DNA of 64,000 nucleotides from NCBI GenBank assembly GCA_023213395.1, contig CM041465.1, positions 97,409,741 through 97,473,740 on the forward strand, read 5' to 3'. The position numbers and the translations under genes are program-made. Positions 1 through 9,823 of the stretch are shown in pieces (the first letter of the stretch is position 1; the number at the start of each line of letters is the position of its first letter). The DNA comes from Cycas panzhihuaensis. Taxonomy: Eukaryota; Cycadophyta. Below the pieces are notes generated by a model. It did no database searches, had not been told where the DNA came from, and was given only the letters and a program-made list of their open reading frames with translations.

Positions 1-19
1 TAGAGTGGGGTGCCCCTAG

Positions 20-476
20 TTAAAAGAAGTAAATCAATTAACATGAGCATCAAGGATCAAAGAAATGAGAGCATCAGCTTCAAGATTAAAAGAACATGGT
101 ATGTACTAGATAGTTACTGAGGTGAATATGGATAATAATGATGAAGCCTAATGATGCAAAAGAAGAAGTCATGGAGAGTGGGCCTAGTACATCCCAACTA
201 ATTGATAAACTATAATATGAGAATCGATATATAAAGTAATAGGTATGAGGTAAAAGTGAGAGACATTTGATAAGGCTCCTATAATTGCAAGGTATTCAAC
301 TTCATTATTAGTTGCCTTAGGTATGAAGAAACTTGTGAAAGGGGGGGACTTCCAAATTGGTCATAAACCACCCAAGCAGAAGCAGATGATCCTAGGTTTC
401 CTCTACTACCCCCATTGGTGAAGATACTCAATGCCATGGCAATAAAAGGATTAAAACTTGGAGACAGTGTGATCAA
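20..476 (-). pseudogene. aRNH-type RNase H remnant of B1
   Basis: Read on the minus strand, this stretch encodes a degenerate RNase HI-like domain. The N-terminal part carries TNGGSRGNLGSSASAWVVYD, in which the first catalytic Asp of the usual DGG has become Asn. It is followed by a shifted frame with ATNNEVEYLAIIGAL and ends with FNLEADALISLILDA, the position of the last acidic residue. The DGG-x-RGN start is the bacterial/archaeal-like type found as an additional RNase H in Tat-group plant Ty3/gypsy elements (family knowledge), not the pol RNase H that follows RT. Frames change at least once and stops are present, so it is inactive. The same domain lies in B2 at 34,800-35,240. Confidence 0.75.
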
Positions 477-1080
477 TGAAGGAAGGTGTGGGAATTAATC
501 AGTAAAGAGGTGGTGCTAGAGGTGGATATCTAACTGTGATGAAGTAAGAAGAAAGAACTCAAGTGAGATGATTATGATCAAAGTGTCAAGTAAGGTTTAA
601 AAATCCTGAATGACTCATTCAAATAAACCCAACCTATAGATGGATAGGTGGAGATGAAGCTGTCACGTGACTTGCCCTAGTTTACAAGAGGATGAAAATA
701 ATAATAAACTTACTTTCTACTTTCTTTTTAACTTTCTTCTTCTTTTCTTTTCACTTCATTTTTTTTTTTTCCACTTCCATTTTTCATAAGAACAAGATTA
801 TAACTATCCACTTAAGAAACTCTTTTACTCAACATAGTAACGATTTCTCCTTTTTAATAGAATCTCAAAAGGGAAAAGGACCAATCTCCTCAAGGAATGA
901 ACCACAGAAAGCCAAAAGGAAATCAAAATCATAGTATCTCCAAGTGTGAAGGGAAGGTAGCATAATGAGTATCTATTTTGAAGGAATAATAAAGAGAACT
1001 AAGGATAATAAAATAATTAACAATTGGTGATATACGATCAAAAAGAAAATCCTAAAGTAATTGACTAGTAAATGAAACTA
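477..1080. other. B1 non-coding spacer
   Basis: AT-rich sequence with long T-rich runs near 730-780. No convincing reading frame is present; the short ORF in 692-934 is low-complexity. It is collinear with the B2 spacer at 35,240-36,870, apart from the solo LTR that is unique to B2. It therefore belongs to the element, between the second RNase H and the integrase end of pol. Confidence 0.7.
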
Positions 1081-1085
1081 CGCTC
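1081..1085. repeat. Left target-site duplication of element A
   Basis: CGCTC lies immediately outside the left LTR (which begins TGGACGTG). The right flank at 17,583-17,587 reads TGCTC. The single difference is C to T in a CpG, as expected from deamination of a methylated cytosine, so I accept these as a 5 bp target-site duplication. Confidence 0.7.
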
Positions 1086-3435
1086 TGGACGTGCGTCTAT
1101 GGGATAGCTACCTAACTAAATAGGTGTGGATCCTCCCACCCTTGGATGTCCAAAAGGGGGAAGAAGAGGAACCTTCAAGAGTTTCCCTAAAGCAATGAGA
1201 AACGAAGGAGGATAGGCAAGCAGTTGGCCTATAGGCAGGGTCACTTTGGTTATCTAGCGGAGCGGGGAACCAAAGGAAAGCAAGAGGGATGACCCAAGAA
1301 GGTGGGTCAAGGTATGCCTAAGCAAACTAACCAGGCACACGAGTAATATGGGGGGCAAGAAGCTTGCATGACTAAGAAAAGAAGGAAAGGTGAAAAAGAG
1401 GCGGTTCCTATGACCTTTCCCTATGGGTAGCAGAGATGCATATAATAAAACAAATAAAGCGTAAACCGAAAAGCAGATTTAAGTTTCCCTTTTGATCTCC
1501 AATGAGTTAATTACTAAAAAGGAATTCAAAAGGAAAGAGTAGTAGGGTGGAGTGAGGCGTGCACCTGGACCAGAGGCGTGCGTGACGAGGGCCCTCCCGA
1601 GGGACACCAAACTACTCCACGAGGTGCGTCAGATGCGAAGCGTCGTGGCGGATTGGAAGAGGGGCTCCCTTACCTTCCCTGGAAAAAAACTAAATACAAT
1701 GCCAAGGAAAGAAAGAAACTAAATACTAATGACTAAAGAAGTATGAAAGTACAACATGTGTAGGAGTACTTACCGGCAACAGAACGAGCGAAAAATACCT
1801 TTTACACTTTCCAAGCACCTACAAGCAACGGCAACCTCCCCCTTTTCGGAGAAAGGGTACTAACATGCAATGACAAGATCCTAATAATACATGTCTATAT
1901 AATACAAATATAAACTTAAACACATATATGTTAGCATCAACACAACGATGATATTATGTAAAAGAGGGCAACCAAAGCGAAAGGAAAGTAACTGATAAGC
2001 CTCGGAGTGGCCCACCTCCTGCGAAGAATACCCTAACTTGCCCCCAAAAGCCACAAGGCAGTGAGGGCAAGGCCAAGGAAGATGGCTGGAAATAGCAACA
2101 AGGAGGCGAAGAGGAGCCAAAGAAGACCTACAGCAAACTGGGGTGCTACGGAGAGCAAATCGGGCTGCTGGGAAAAGAGTTAGACAAAGACAAGTGGTCG
2201 GGACTTATGTAAGTTGCCCAGACTTAAGACTAAGCCCTCAAACCAGTACTGCAACATGTGACAACACTGATTTTAGTGGCTAAGAGAGGGCCAACAAACC
2301 CCCGTTTGAGTGCCAAGGACAACACGAGGCAAGAGGGAGGATTTGGGGGGCTTAAAGCCACTTGAGGAGCGTGGAAGGTGGTGCGGAATCCACCCAGCTC
2401 CTTCCCAAACCCTGTGTCAACCCTCAATACCGCTGCCTTGAGCAACAAATATAGGTAAGAGGCACTATAGCAGAGGTAGACCGGCCCAATGTAAAGAGGA
2501 AAACAACCCTCACAAAGACAAGCAAGAAGCAAGCAAGATAGAGCATCAATAACACAAGAGAAACAACTCAAATCAATAAATACCTGAGTGGAAGAGGAAA
2601 GGTGCCTGCCTCAGCTAAGGGCTAGCAAGGAGAGGCTGAGAAATTAGCCCAGAACTATGGTGTAGCAGGTTTGGGGCCCTGCTAATGAAGTTGGAAGGAG
2701 AACACCTGCACTTGGAACACTTGAAGACTACCCGGAGCAAGAATCTACTGCAATCTCTCCAAGGGGCCCTCTCCAAGTTGTGTGAGGGGCTGGGAAGATG
2801 TCCTAGCCACACCGAAGGAGAGCTGGATGCTGTAGGAGAGATGCAGGTCTTGTGGTAGTAGCAGGGTAGTGAAATTGCCACGGTGGATTTTAAAAAACAA
2901 GTAGGAACAGTCATACCACCGCAAAATCTGCGGTACCACAGATATTCTGGTGGTACCGCAAAAATCTCAGCGGTATAAACCCGGACACAAAAACAGGCCT
3001 GGCCAGCCAACCTAGGTTGTGGGTAGATGGCAAAAAGGGCCAATAGGGGGCTGAAACACCTACCCGGGGGTAAACAAGCCAACAGACGGGTCCAAAAGAG
3101 CAAAAATAGGGCTCAAAACGGTGTGGCAAGTTAACCAAACGATGACGGGTCATCATACGGGCGGAGGTGGTGCAAGCCAAGTGGATCTTGGAGCGAGGAG
3201 GGAAGATATAGGAAGTGGAGTGGCCACCAGGGTACCACACTCACTGGGAGTGTGCCCCTGCTATAGTCATCATAGGCTAAAATAAGTGTAGACAAAGACA
3301 AAGTCGCCTACAAAGCCACACACATGCAGACATGCAAGCAAACACTCATCAAATGAAAGTGATGATAAGGTGAGAAACATACCTACACTTACCTAAGTCG
3401 GTGATTCTGTATCCATTCCTGGAAGCCAGGAAACA
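1086..3435 (-). repeat. 3' LTR of element A (2,350 bp)
   Basis: Plus-strand ends are TGGACGTG and CCAGGAAACA, so on the element's own strand it runs TGTTTCC to a terminal CA. It matches 14,872-17,582 over its whole length but lacks two blocks. One is 188 bp corresponding to 14,916-15,103 (junction at 1,129/1,130). The other is about 175 bp corresponding to roughly 16,842-17,022 (junction near 2,866). The terminus contains a short inverted repeat, TTCCTGG-CTT-CCAGGAA (mirrored at 3,416-3,432). Open frames inside (for example 2,230-2,571) recur in the other LTR only because the LTRs are copies of each other. Confidence 0.9.
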
Positions 3436-3446
3436 CTGCCCCCTTG
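3436..3446 (-). other. Polypurine tract of element A
   Basis: On the minus strand the sequence is CAAGGGGGCAG, directly followed by the LTR start TGTTTCC. A purine run abutting the 3' LTR is the expected primer site for plus-strand DNA synthesis and fixes the LTR boundary and the element's orientation. Confidence 0.85.
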
Positions 3447-3842
3447 ACAGTAGAGCCTCACCACTCGAAAGCTTGGTGCGATGGCGAATGCTAGCAACAC
3501 AACTGTTAGTAGCACATGTGTATATAGATATATCAATCAAGATCATAATAGTAGGTAAGGGTGCCAGCGAGTGTCATGGCGGAACGCGTGGATACAAAGT
3601 GGCGGTGGAGACAACATAGGGGCTGCCTATGAGCCACCTGGGAACCGACTGGAAAACTGAGAAAGGTGAGGGGGTTGCCCCCACCATAAAAGATGCGGAC
3701 GAGCATGCATAATCAAGTAAAGAGTAAGCAAAGGGTAGGCACCATAGTTTTACCTCATTAGTAGCCAGGTTTCGGAGGCACAAACGGATTGCAAGCAAAG
3801 TATAAGATGACCTAGGGCTTGGGCAACAAGAGGGCCAGACAA
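3447..3842. other. Non-coding stretch between PPT and second RNase H of element A
   Basis: I see no supported gene here. Small open frames on both strands have no recognisable motif. It is the 3' untranslated part of the element. Confidence 0.5.
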
Positions 3843-4250
3843 ACCTAAGGGACAGTTAGCAAGGAGAGGAAGGCGGCGCTCAAGGATAAGGCGAATGAGA
3901 CTATCTGCCTCAGCATTGAAGGCCTGAGGGATATGCTAGATATCAACAGAAGAGAAGCGCCGAGAGATCCGGCGTTAGAGTAAGAGTCCTCAAGTGAGGG
4001 CATCGCACCTGGTAAACCTGGGTGAGATGAGACACCACAACTTGAGAGTCGCAAAGCAGAATGATGGATCCATGATGGAAATGGAGGGCATTAGTAAGGG
4101 CTTCAATAATAGCTGTATATTCAGCTTCATCGTTAGTAGCCTCTGGGAGGAAGATCCCAAAGCAGAGGAGATCATGTCCAGAAGGGTCATGAGAATCCAT
4201 GCAATGCAAAGGTCCAGATTACCGCGACCGCTTACTCCAGAAGATGTAGA
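3843..4250 (-). pseudogene. Second (aRNH-type) RNase H of element A
   Basis: The minus strand encodes GHDLLCFGIFLPEATNDEAEY and then LLCDSQVVVSHLTQVY, the conserved Glu and Asp blocks of RNase H. After a frame change comes IPQAFNAEADSLIRLIL, carrying the last acidic residue. This is a second RNase H in the element; the usual one follows RT at 9,200-9,823. It lies 3' of integrase, separated from pol by the antisense ORF. It would degrade RNA in RNA:DNA hybrids during reverse transcription. Frameshifts and at least one stop make this copy inactive. The N-terminal catalytic Asp block is not clearly readable. Confidence 0.7.
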
Positions 4251-5496
4251 TGGACATAGGTGACACAAAATCTAGGCAGTCAATGGGTAATGATAGCAAC
4301 ACTCGAAAGGCAAGCAGAAAGTGGCCATGAAGGGTAGGAGGACCTAGCAATGAGGTTACCCAGGGCAAGAGTAAGCAATCCGATCACCGACAGAGAGTGG
4401 TTAGGAGAAAAAGCCTCCTAGGGCGCCAAAAGGTTACTTTAGAAAGCGAAACATGCCCCCAGGCGGGGGAGCATTCCCTTTGGGGACCCCAAGAGTGAGA
4501 AAGGGCTGCAGAAACGAGTCCAGGGTGACGAAACGAGCCAAATGAGTATAAACTCGGGCATGCACGGGAGTAGCACATAAAACGATGCAGAAGGGCCCTA
4601 ACAAAAGTGCGATAATGAGGCACCATAAATGCCCTTACAAGGGAGGGCAGAAAGGGCATCAATAGAGCACAATGGGCGACAAGGCTAGAAGGCAAAGGTA
4701 AACAGAGGGACGGGATGGTTCCAATGGCTATCGTGGGGCCAAAAACAGAGGAAGTGCCCGTTGGGGCCCCCGCCTATATAAGGAAATCAAACAGGAAAAT
4801 GGATTCATTTTCACCGGCTCTTATACGAAACCAGAGCCATTCCCTTATGCATCGGAGTGCCACCCAACTTTGGAGGCACGCAGAGAGAGATCAGACCGTT
4901 GGATCGGAGAGCGGAGAGAGTCAGCGTGACTGATAGGACGACATGGCGATAGCGAGACCAGATCCAGTGAGTGGATGTCACTAAACCCAACCCATTTCGA
5001 AGTTTGAAATTCATTGCTTTTTCGTAGTTTCATATGGTTTTTAGTGCCCCTTATGGGCAATTAGAAGCCTCTTGGAGTCCGAACCAGACCCAGAAAGAGG
5101 CAGGGACCTGGGCATTAGGAAGCTTCGGTCCCTGGCCCCTGTGGTCCACCAGAAGAAAATTTTTTATTTTTCGAGGCAGAAATGCCCCCCTTTCAGGGGA
5201 TCACCGTTCATACCGCGGTAATGATCGCAGTGCTGCGATCATTACCGCGGGACCCGATCGCCATGGGACCCGTGCCAAACCTAGCGGTACTGCTAAGTTT
5301 AGTGCGGTACGAAGGTAAAAAATGACAAAAATAGATACAAGGGCCAAGAGAGCCCCAAATCTTAGGCAGAGAGAGTTTTGAGAGAGTGAGAGATGGTAAT
5401 GGCTGATGCGAAGCTAACTTGGATTATTTTTGGTATGAATAAGTTGTCATCACGGTAGATAACCGTAAGAACGTGGGTATGGCCATGTTGAGCTAA
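4251..5496. other. Non-coding interval upstream of the antisense ORF
   Basis: About 1.2 kb without a recognisable domain. On the plus strand it is the region directly upstream of the antisense ORF and would contain its promoter. It holds the perfect inverted repeat at 5,213-5,250 and two further GCGGTAC copies at 5,284-5,290 and 5,304-5,310. Open frames at 4,384-4,695 (minus) and 5,034-5,318 (plus) have no motif I recognise. Confidence 0.5.
5213..5250. repeat. Perfect 18 bp inverted repeat with 2 nt loop
   Basis: The left arm is CCGCGGTAATGATCGCAG (5,213-5,230), the loop is TG, and the right arm at 5,233-5,250 is its exact reverse complement. Pairing stops immediately outside the arms. It is much more GC-rich than the neighbouring DNA and stands about 250 bp before the antisense ORF start. 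It could be a cruciform, a transcript hairpin or a binding site; the sequence alone does not say which. Confidence 0.9.
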
Positions 5497-7063
5497 ATGG
5501 AGATGGCATCACAGGAGGACAGAGAGATCCTGCAGAGGTGTGGCCTATACAAGGCCCTCAAGACACCTAAGTATGCATCAGATTAGAGGTTGTTGGTCGA
5601 CATAGTATCCCATTGGGATAGGAGGAGACATGTATTCCACCTACCGTAGGTAGGTGATGTGATGGTCACACTGAGACATATCCGACTTGACACCGGGAGT
5701 TCCAAAGTGATGTGGAGGCCGGTGAGATCGGGATGCCGCCAAGACCGAGGCAAAGACATAGGGAGGTAGCCATGTTCTTCACAGGAGATGATAGATGGGA
5801 GCGGAGGGGAGCCCCCCTCTAGACTATACTGATGTCAGGGATTCCTCGGGTAAGGAAGTTGGTTATACTGTGTGTTCTATTCCAGATTTCCCGGAAGCAG
5901 AACTATAGGGAGATACCAAGTGGATGGTTAGATGCGCTCACCGCGAAGTCGTAGAGGATGGACTGAGCGACCCTGATAGCGACGAACCTCATCACCCAGC
6001 TAGACACTATCAAGATGACTGGCAGAGGCGGGTTGTCATATAACACTGCTACAAAGGTTGGTTTTTAATCATTTCGCAGAGTGGCACCAATGGGACCACA
6101 CCCCATCACAGAGCGGGCCCCGATGGTCCACAGGTGGTAGACTCGGTTGAGAGGGATAGAGGACAGGGTTCATGTCTAACGCTTGGTGGAGGCTACGTCA
6201 CTAGACCTCCTCACCCTACCGGACTACGTAGCAGAGCCTTATAGGATAGTGAGGTGGGATAGTGACGACGAGGGGGGCGGAGTAGGAGTGCCCGCAGGCG
6301 ATGACGACAGAGACGATGGAGATGATGGAGATGATTGGGCTGGCCCATCACAACCTGTAGGGGAGGCAGGTCCCTCAGGGATAGCATGAGGTGTAGACGG
6401 TCTATCTGGGGCTACCAAAGGGGAGGCAGGCCCGTCAGGAGCACAGGATGAGAGCAGGGGGCCCGTGACTAGGGCCCGTAGGCTATGGATCGTGATGGGA
6501 TCTGAAGGGACGAGAGCTGAGCCCGCCCCTACGAGGAGGGAGGCCCAGGCAGAGGAGGTGCTAGAGGACAAGGCACCCGCAACTAGCGGAGAGCTAGGAG
6601 GGGAGGATGCCACACAACCAGAGGAGCCGGCGGCCATAGCAGGTGAGACCTAACCCTTTCCAGACTCATTTGGTATCCAGAGAGATGTTTGGTTTGGTTT
6701 GATCATGGTATATAGTGAGATGTATACTGACACATGGCATGTTGCATTGGCAGGTGCAGCGGAGATCAGGAGACTGATAGAGGCTATGGTGAGGGAGATA
6801 TTCCCTCAGGTATATGCAGAGGGGGAACCGCCCATCCAGGCGGGAGATGAGCCTAGAGCAGCAGGCGCCCACATAGAGGCATTCACCCCATTGGTGAGGG
6901 TGAGGGACATATGGGCTACAGAGTCCCAAGAGCACATGGCATCCAAGGGACAACTGCAGCAGGAGAGAGACGATGCAAGACGAGAGAGGGACGAGCTACG
7001 CGGATGGGTAGAGGCTCTAGAGGCACAGGGCAAAGCAGGTGGAGATGCCGAGAGCAGGACCTA
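5497..7063 (+). pseudogene. Antisense ORF of element A with plant-mobile-domain-like region
   Basis: This ORF runs opposite to gag-pol. ATG at 5,497 follows an in-frame stop. The first exon-like part reads ILQRCGLYKALKTPKYASD, a TAG stop (5,584), then LLVDIVSHWDRRRHVFHLP, another TAG, and VGDVMVTLRHIRL. This matches the plant mobile domain pattern of a W-x-R region, a T/V-FHLP segment, then a G-[DE]-hydrophobic-TL segment. Aligning it to PF10536 would test this. A different frame (6,183-6,642) encodes an acidic Asp/Gly-rich and Pro/Ala/Glu-rich stretch. It joins through a candidate intron to a C-terminal charged coiled coil (SKGQLQQERDDARRERDEL and following). Antisense extra ORFs are known in Tat-group elements. 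Stops and a frame change between the first and second parts make this copy broken. The function is unknown. Confidence 0.7.
6643..6753 (+). other. Candidate spliceosomal intron in the antisense ORF
   Basis: The 5' site reads CAG|GTGAGA at 6,643 and the 3' site TTGCATTGGCAG at 6,753. A CTGAC branch-point-like motif sits at 6,727-6,731, 22 nt before the acceptor. Removing these 111 nt joins the upstream frame (ending EEPAAIAG) in phase to GAAEIRRLIEAMVREIF in the downstream frame, without adding a stop. The intron is on the plus strand, so splicing of the element's own genomic (minus) RNA would not remove it. Confidence 0.6.
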
Positions 7064-7991
7064 GCTAGTGGCGATCACAGAGTGTCTCAGGGTGACAGAG
7101 GAAGCACTCCAAGGAGAGAGGGATCATATCCAGGCCCAATACGATCAGCTGGTAGCACAGATGGTATCAAGGTCGAGCTGGAGCAGGACGCATACCCACA
7201 CGATGGCGACGACCGCAAGACGAGGAGAGTGAAGCAGGTAGCTCGCAGAGGCCTAGGAGGAGCCTCAAAGGCATGTGGTCCCCAGGAGAGGGATCACAAA
7301 GACCAGGAGATGGTACCCGTGAGCGGGCAACAGAGTAGGATATGTACATATGATTTTGACAGGGAAAGACGGGCCTGTGGGGTCATATATAGGACCATAT
7401 GATTGTACCCCCCCCTGCAAGGACACCGGCTTCCCAGATGTATGATGTGATATGATTTTTGGATGTATATATATACGGGGTAATTGAAACCCCATTTGGA
7501 TATGAGATGTTGTGTATGATATATCATGTGTGGATGACATGTATGTTTATTTTGTATGGTTGTAAATGTTATGCTGTAGATATTTTATGTTATGAATATT
7601 TTGTTGTATGATGCACACGTTTCCTTCCATGTATGGCTATATGTCTAACAGGAGCACACACACACGTCATGAGTGAAGACGACAGAGAGGTGTGAGGTTA
7701 GAGGATAGAGCGGCATACACGTCTACGGAAGAGTATAGCAGAATATGCGAAGGAAACGATGCATGTGAAAGAGGAGCGATGATGCTCCCAAGCATCTTCC
7801 TGATTAGGGAATGCCCAAGCAAGACGACAAAAGTTCTCGAGAGGTATGGGAACGCGGGTTCTGTGGAAGGAACTAGGAAGAAGAAGGATCCATCTTAAAT
7901 TACCATTCTGCCTGTGGTTGGGAAGAATGGGGATAACCTAAGATGGTAGTTTAGGCTCATTTTAGAGCAGGGCGAAGAGATCGTCAAAAGA
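7064..7991. other. Interval between antisense ORF and integrase 3' end
   Basis: No supported gene. 7,400-7,630 is rich in TATG/GTAT words and resembles a 3' untranslated region for the antisense ORF. The frame at 7,692-7,898 has no recognisable motif. Confidence 0.45.
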
Positions 7992-9199
7992 TCATGCATA
8001 AAACTTCTTAAGGAATTTCCCATTAATAGCTTTCTCAAATTCAAACCCTTCTAGGGTGGCTATCCTGTAGGCACCATTATCGAGGGATTCGATAATGATG
8101 AATGGACCAACCCATCAGGGTTTGAACTTGGTCAAGCAGTCATGGAGATACTCGAGCTTGAGGATGTGGTCCCCAAGAAACAAAGGGTGGGAACAAAGGT
8201 GTTTATCGTAGGCCCTTTGTGAGCGGGCTTTGGATGCTAGGTTAGCCTGATAAGCAGCTAAGCATCTCTCATCCAAAGCTTTGATGTCCAGCAGGCGAGC
8301 CTGACAGATCGACTCTTCGTCTATGAAACCTCGAAGGGAGACTCGCAAGGAAGGAATCTCCACCCCAAATGGAGTACCACCTCGCACTAGACTGTGGAGA
8401 ACAGGGTCATTCCTATGGCAGAACGGATAGAGGTGCGGTAATCCCACAAGGTGGAGGGCAACTGAAGGTGCCAATCCTTATGGGATTGAGCAACGGTTTT
8501 CTTAAGAATGTTGATGAGAGTCTTATTGAAAGACTCCACTTGGCCATTTGCCTGAGGGTAGTAAGGAGAGGAAGTCTTATGAGAAATTTTGAACTTCTCA
8601 CAAAGCTCATCCATCTCCTTATTACAGAAAGGAGTTCCATTGTCAGTGATTAGGACGTCTGGAATCTCAAAATGGCAAATGATATGCTGGTAAATGAACG
8701 TGGTAATCATTTTACCAGGGGTAGTGATCAAGGGAATGGCCTTCGCCTATTTGGTAAAATACTCCATGGCAATCAAGATGAACTTGTGCTGCGACGACGA
8801 GGGTGGGGAGATAGCCCCAATGAGGTCTAGTCCCCACTGAGCAAAAGGCCATGGTGAAACAATGGGATGCAGGGCCTTGGAAGGCACATGGGAAATGTTG
8901 GCGTGTTCCTGACACCGCCGACATTTCAGAGCAAAGGCATGAGTGTCCTTAAAGAGGGACGGTCAGAAATAACCCATGCGAAGGATCCTCTGAGCCATAG
9001 ACTGGCCCTCAAAGTGACCTCCATAAATACTGTGGTGGCATTCGCGAAGTACCTGGTTGACTTCGTCGGTAGTGACGTAGCAGAGGAGGATCCCATCGAA
9101 GGACCTCTTGTACAATACCTCATCCACGAGGAGGTATTGTCTGGCAGAAGTCTGGATACGAGATCTAACTTTGCTACTAGCGTCGGGGCAGTATTGCTA
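7992..9199 (-). pseudogene. Integrase of element A
   Basis: This minus-strand domain would insert the cDNA into host DNA. It begins with an HHCC-type zinc-binding region (CRRCQEH near 8,905). The catalytic core follows: LITDNGTPF carries the second Asp and YYPQANGQVESFNK the catalytic Glu. Next is a long basic C-terminal part and a GPY/F-like WVGPFII motif near 8,100. It ends at a TGA at 7,992 after NGKFLKKFYA. An in-frame TGA precedes WVGPF and there are several frame changes, so it is not functional as it stands. It is the last domain of pol, downstream of RNase H. The closest comparison in the window is B2 at 37,235-38,400. Confidence 0.85.
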
Positions 9200-9823
9200 C
9201 TATGTAAGATACCACACTATGTCACCATACCACTCATCGTCGACGAGTAGATGGGGAGAGGCTCCTTGAATCATCAAGATAGACTCATCAGGGAGAGAGT
9301 CATCAACGGGAGCACTAAAGGAGTTAGGGATAGGGGCATTCGCGAGTTGCTCAGCCACTATCATTCCCTTCTTTGATTTATGGTTAACGATATGGAGGTC
9401 GAATTCTTGAAGTAAGACGGCCCAACGACCAGCCCTACCTGTCAAATCCGAACGAGTTAGCAAGTATCGCAAGGGATCGGATTGAACGATCACCTTGGTG
9501 GTGTTGCTAAGCAAGTAGTGTCTGAACTTCTTGCTCGCATGGACCAAGGAGAGGCACTCCTTCTCGGAAGGGGAATAGTTAAGCTCAGCAGCCACGAGGG
9601 TGTGACTGATGAAATATATAGATCTCTTAGTTCCCGAGTCATCCTCCTGAGCTAGCATAGCGCCCAAGGATTTGTCAGTCATCGAGGTGTATAGGACGAA
9701 GGGCCTATCGAATTGAGGAGGCGCCAACGTAGGAGCAGAAGCTAGGGCTTCCTTAAGTCCTTCGAAGGCCTTTTGGGTCTTATCAGACCAAGCAAAAGGA
9801 GCTCCCTTCTTCAATAGGTTCAT
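9200..9823 (-). CDS. RNase H (pol type) of element A
   Basis: An uninterrupted 207-codon minus-strand frame. FVLYTSMTDKSLGAMLAQED holds the first catalytic position; the usual D-A-S is replaced by TSMTDKS. YSPSEKECLSLVHA holds the conserved Glu, and VIVQSDPLRYLLTR the second Asp. The tail IVNHKSKKGMIVAEQLANA has the place of the final acidic residue, but the usual N-x-x-A-D reads A-E-Q-L-A-N. The domain would remove the RNA strand during reverse transcription. It follows RT with a short interval (9,824-10,000) that encodes the RT connection in broken frames. It is one of the best-preserved blocks of the element. Confidence 0.85.
   Translation of the reverse strand: MNLLKKGAPFAWSDKTQKAFEGLKEALASAPTLAPPQFDRPFVLYTSMTDKSLGAMLAQEDDSGTKRSIYFISHTLVAAELNYSPSEKECLSLVHASKKFRHYLLSNTTKVIVQSDPLRYLLTRSDLTGRAGRWAVLLQEFDLHIVNHKSKKGMIVAEQLANAPIPNSFSAPVDDSLPDESILMIQGASPHLLVDDEWYGDIVWYLT

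Larger units (their letters stand above)
1..1080 (-). mobile_element. Ty3/gypsy element B1, left part (split by element A)
   Basis: This is the left fragment of an old minus-strand Ty3/gypsy element. It aligns by eye along nearly its whole length with 34,790-35,765 plus 36,729-36,870 in B2; for example both begin with TAGAGTGGG and GCCCCTAG. It holds a second RNase H trace followed by a non-coding spacer. The other half of the same element resumes at 17,588, after the insertion of element A, where the spacer continues in register with B2 (36,880-37,210). The left end of B1 lies outside the window, so its LTR on this side is not seen. Confidence 0.8.

Noticed and set aside
692-934. 80-codon plus-strand ORF with Phe-rich N-terminus
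   Set aside because: Caused by T-rich low-complexity sequence in the B1 spacer.
1881-2120. 79-codon ORF also present at 15,856-16,095
   Set aside because: Same reason: an LTR duplicate without recognisable features.
2230-2571. 113-codon minus-strand ORF found in both LTRs of element A (also 16,205-16,546)
   Set aside because: It is conserved only because LTRs are duplicates; there is no known motif and no sign of coding selection.
5850-5885. GTAAGG ... TTCTATTCCAG as an intron in the antisense ORF
   Set aside because: Only 36 nt long, too short for a plant intron. It may mark part of a longer intron, but I cannot define it.
6239-6637. 132-codon minus-strand ORF rich in Ser and Pro
   Set aside because: Complement of the acidic, Gly/Ala-rich part of the antisense ORF; low complexity and no motif.
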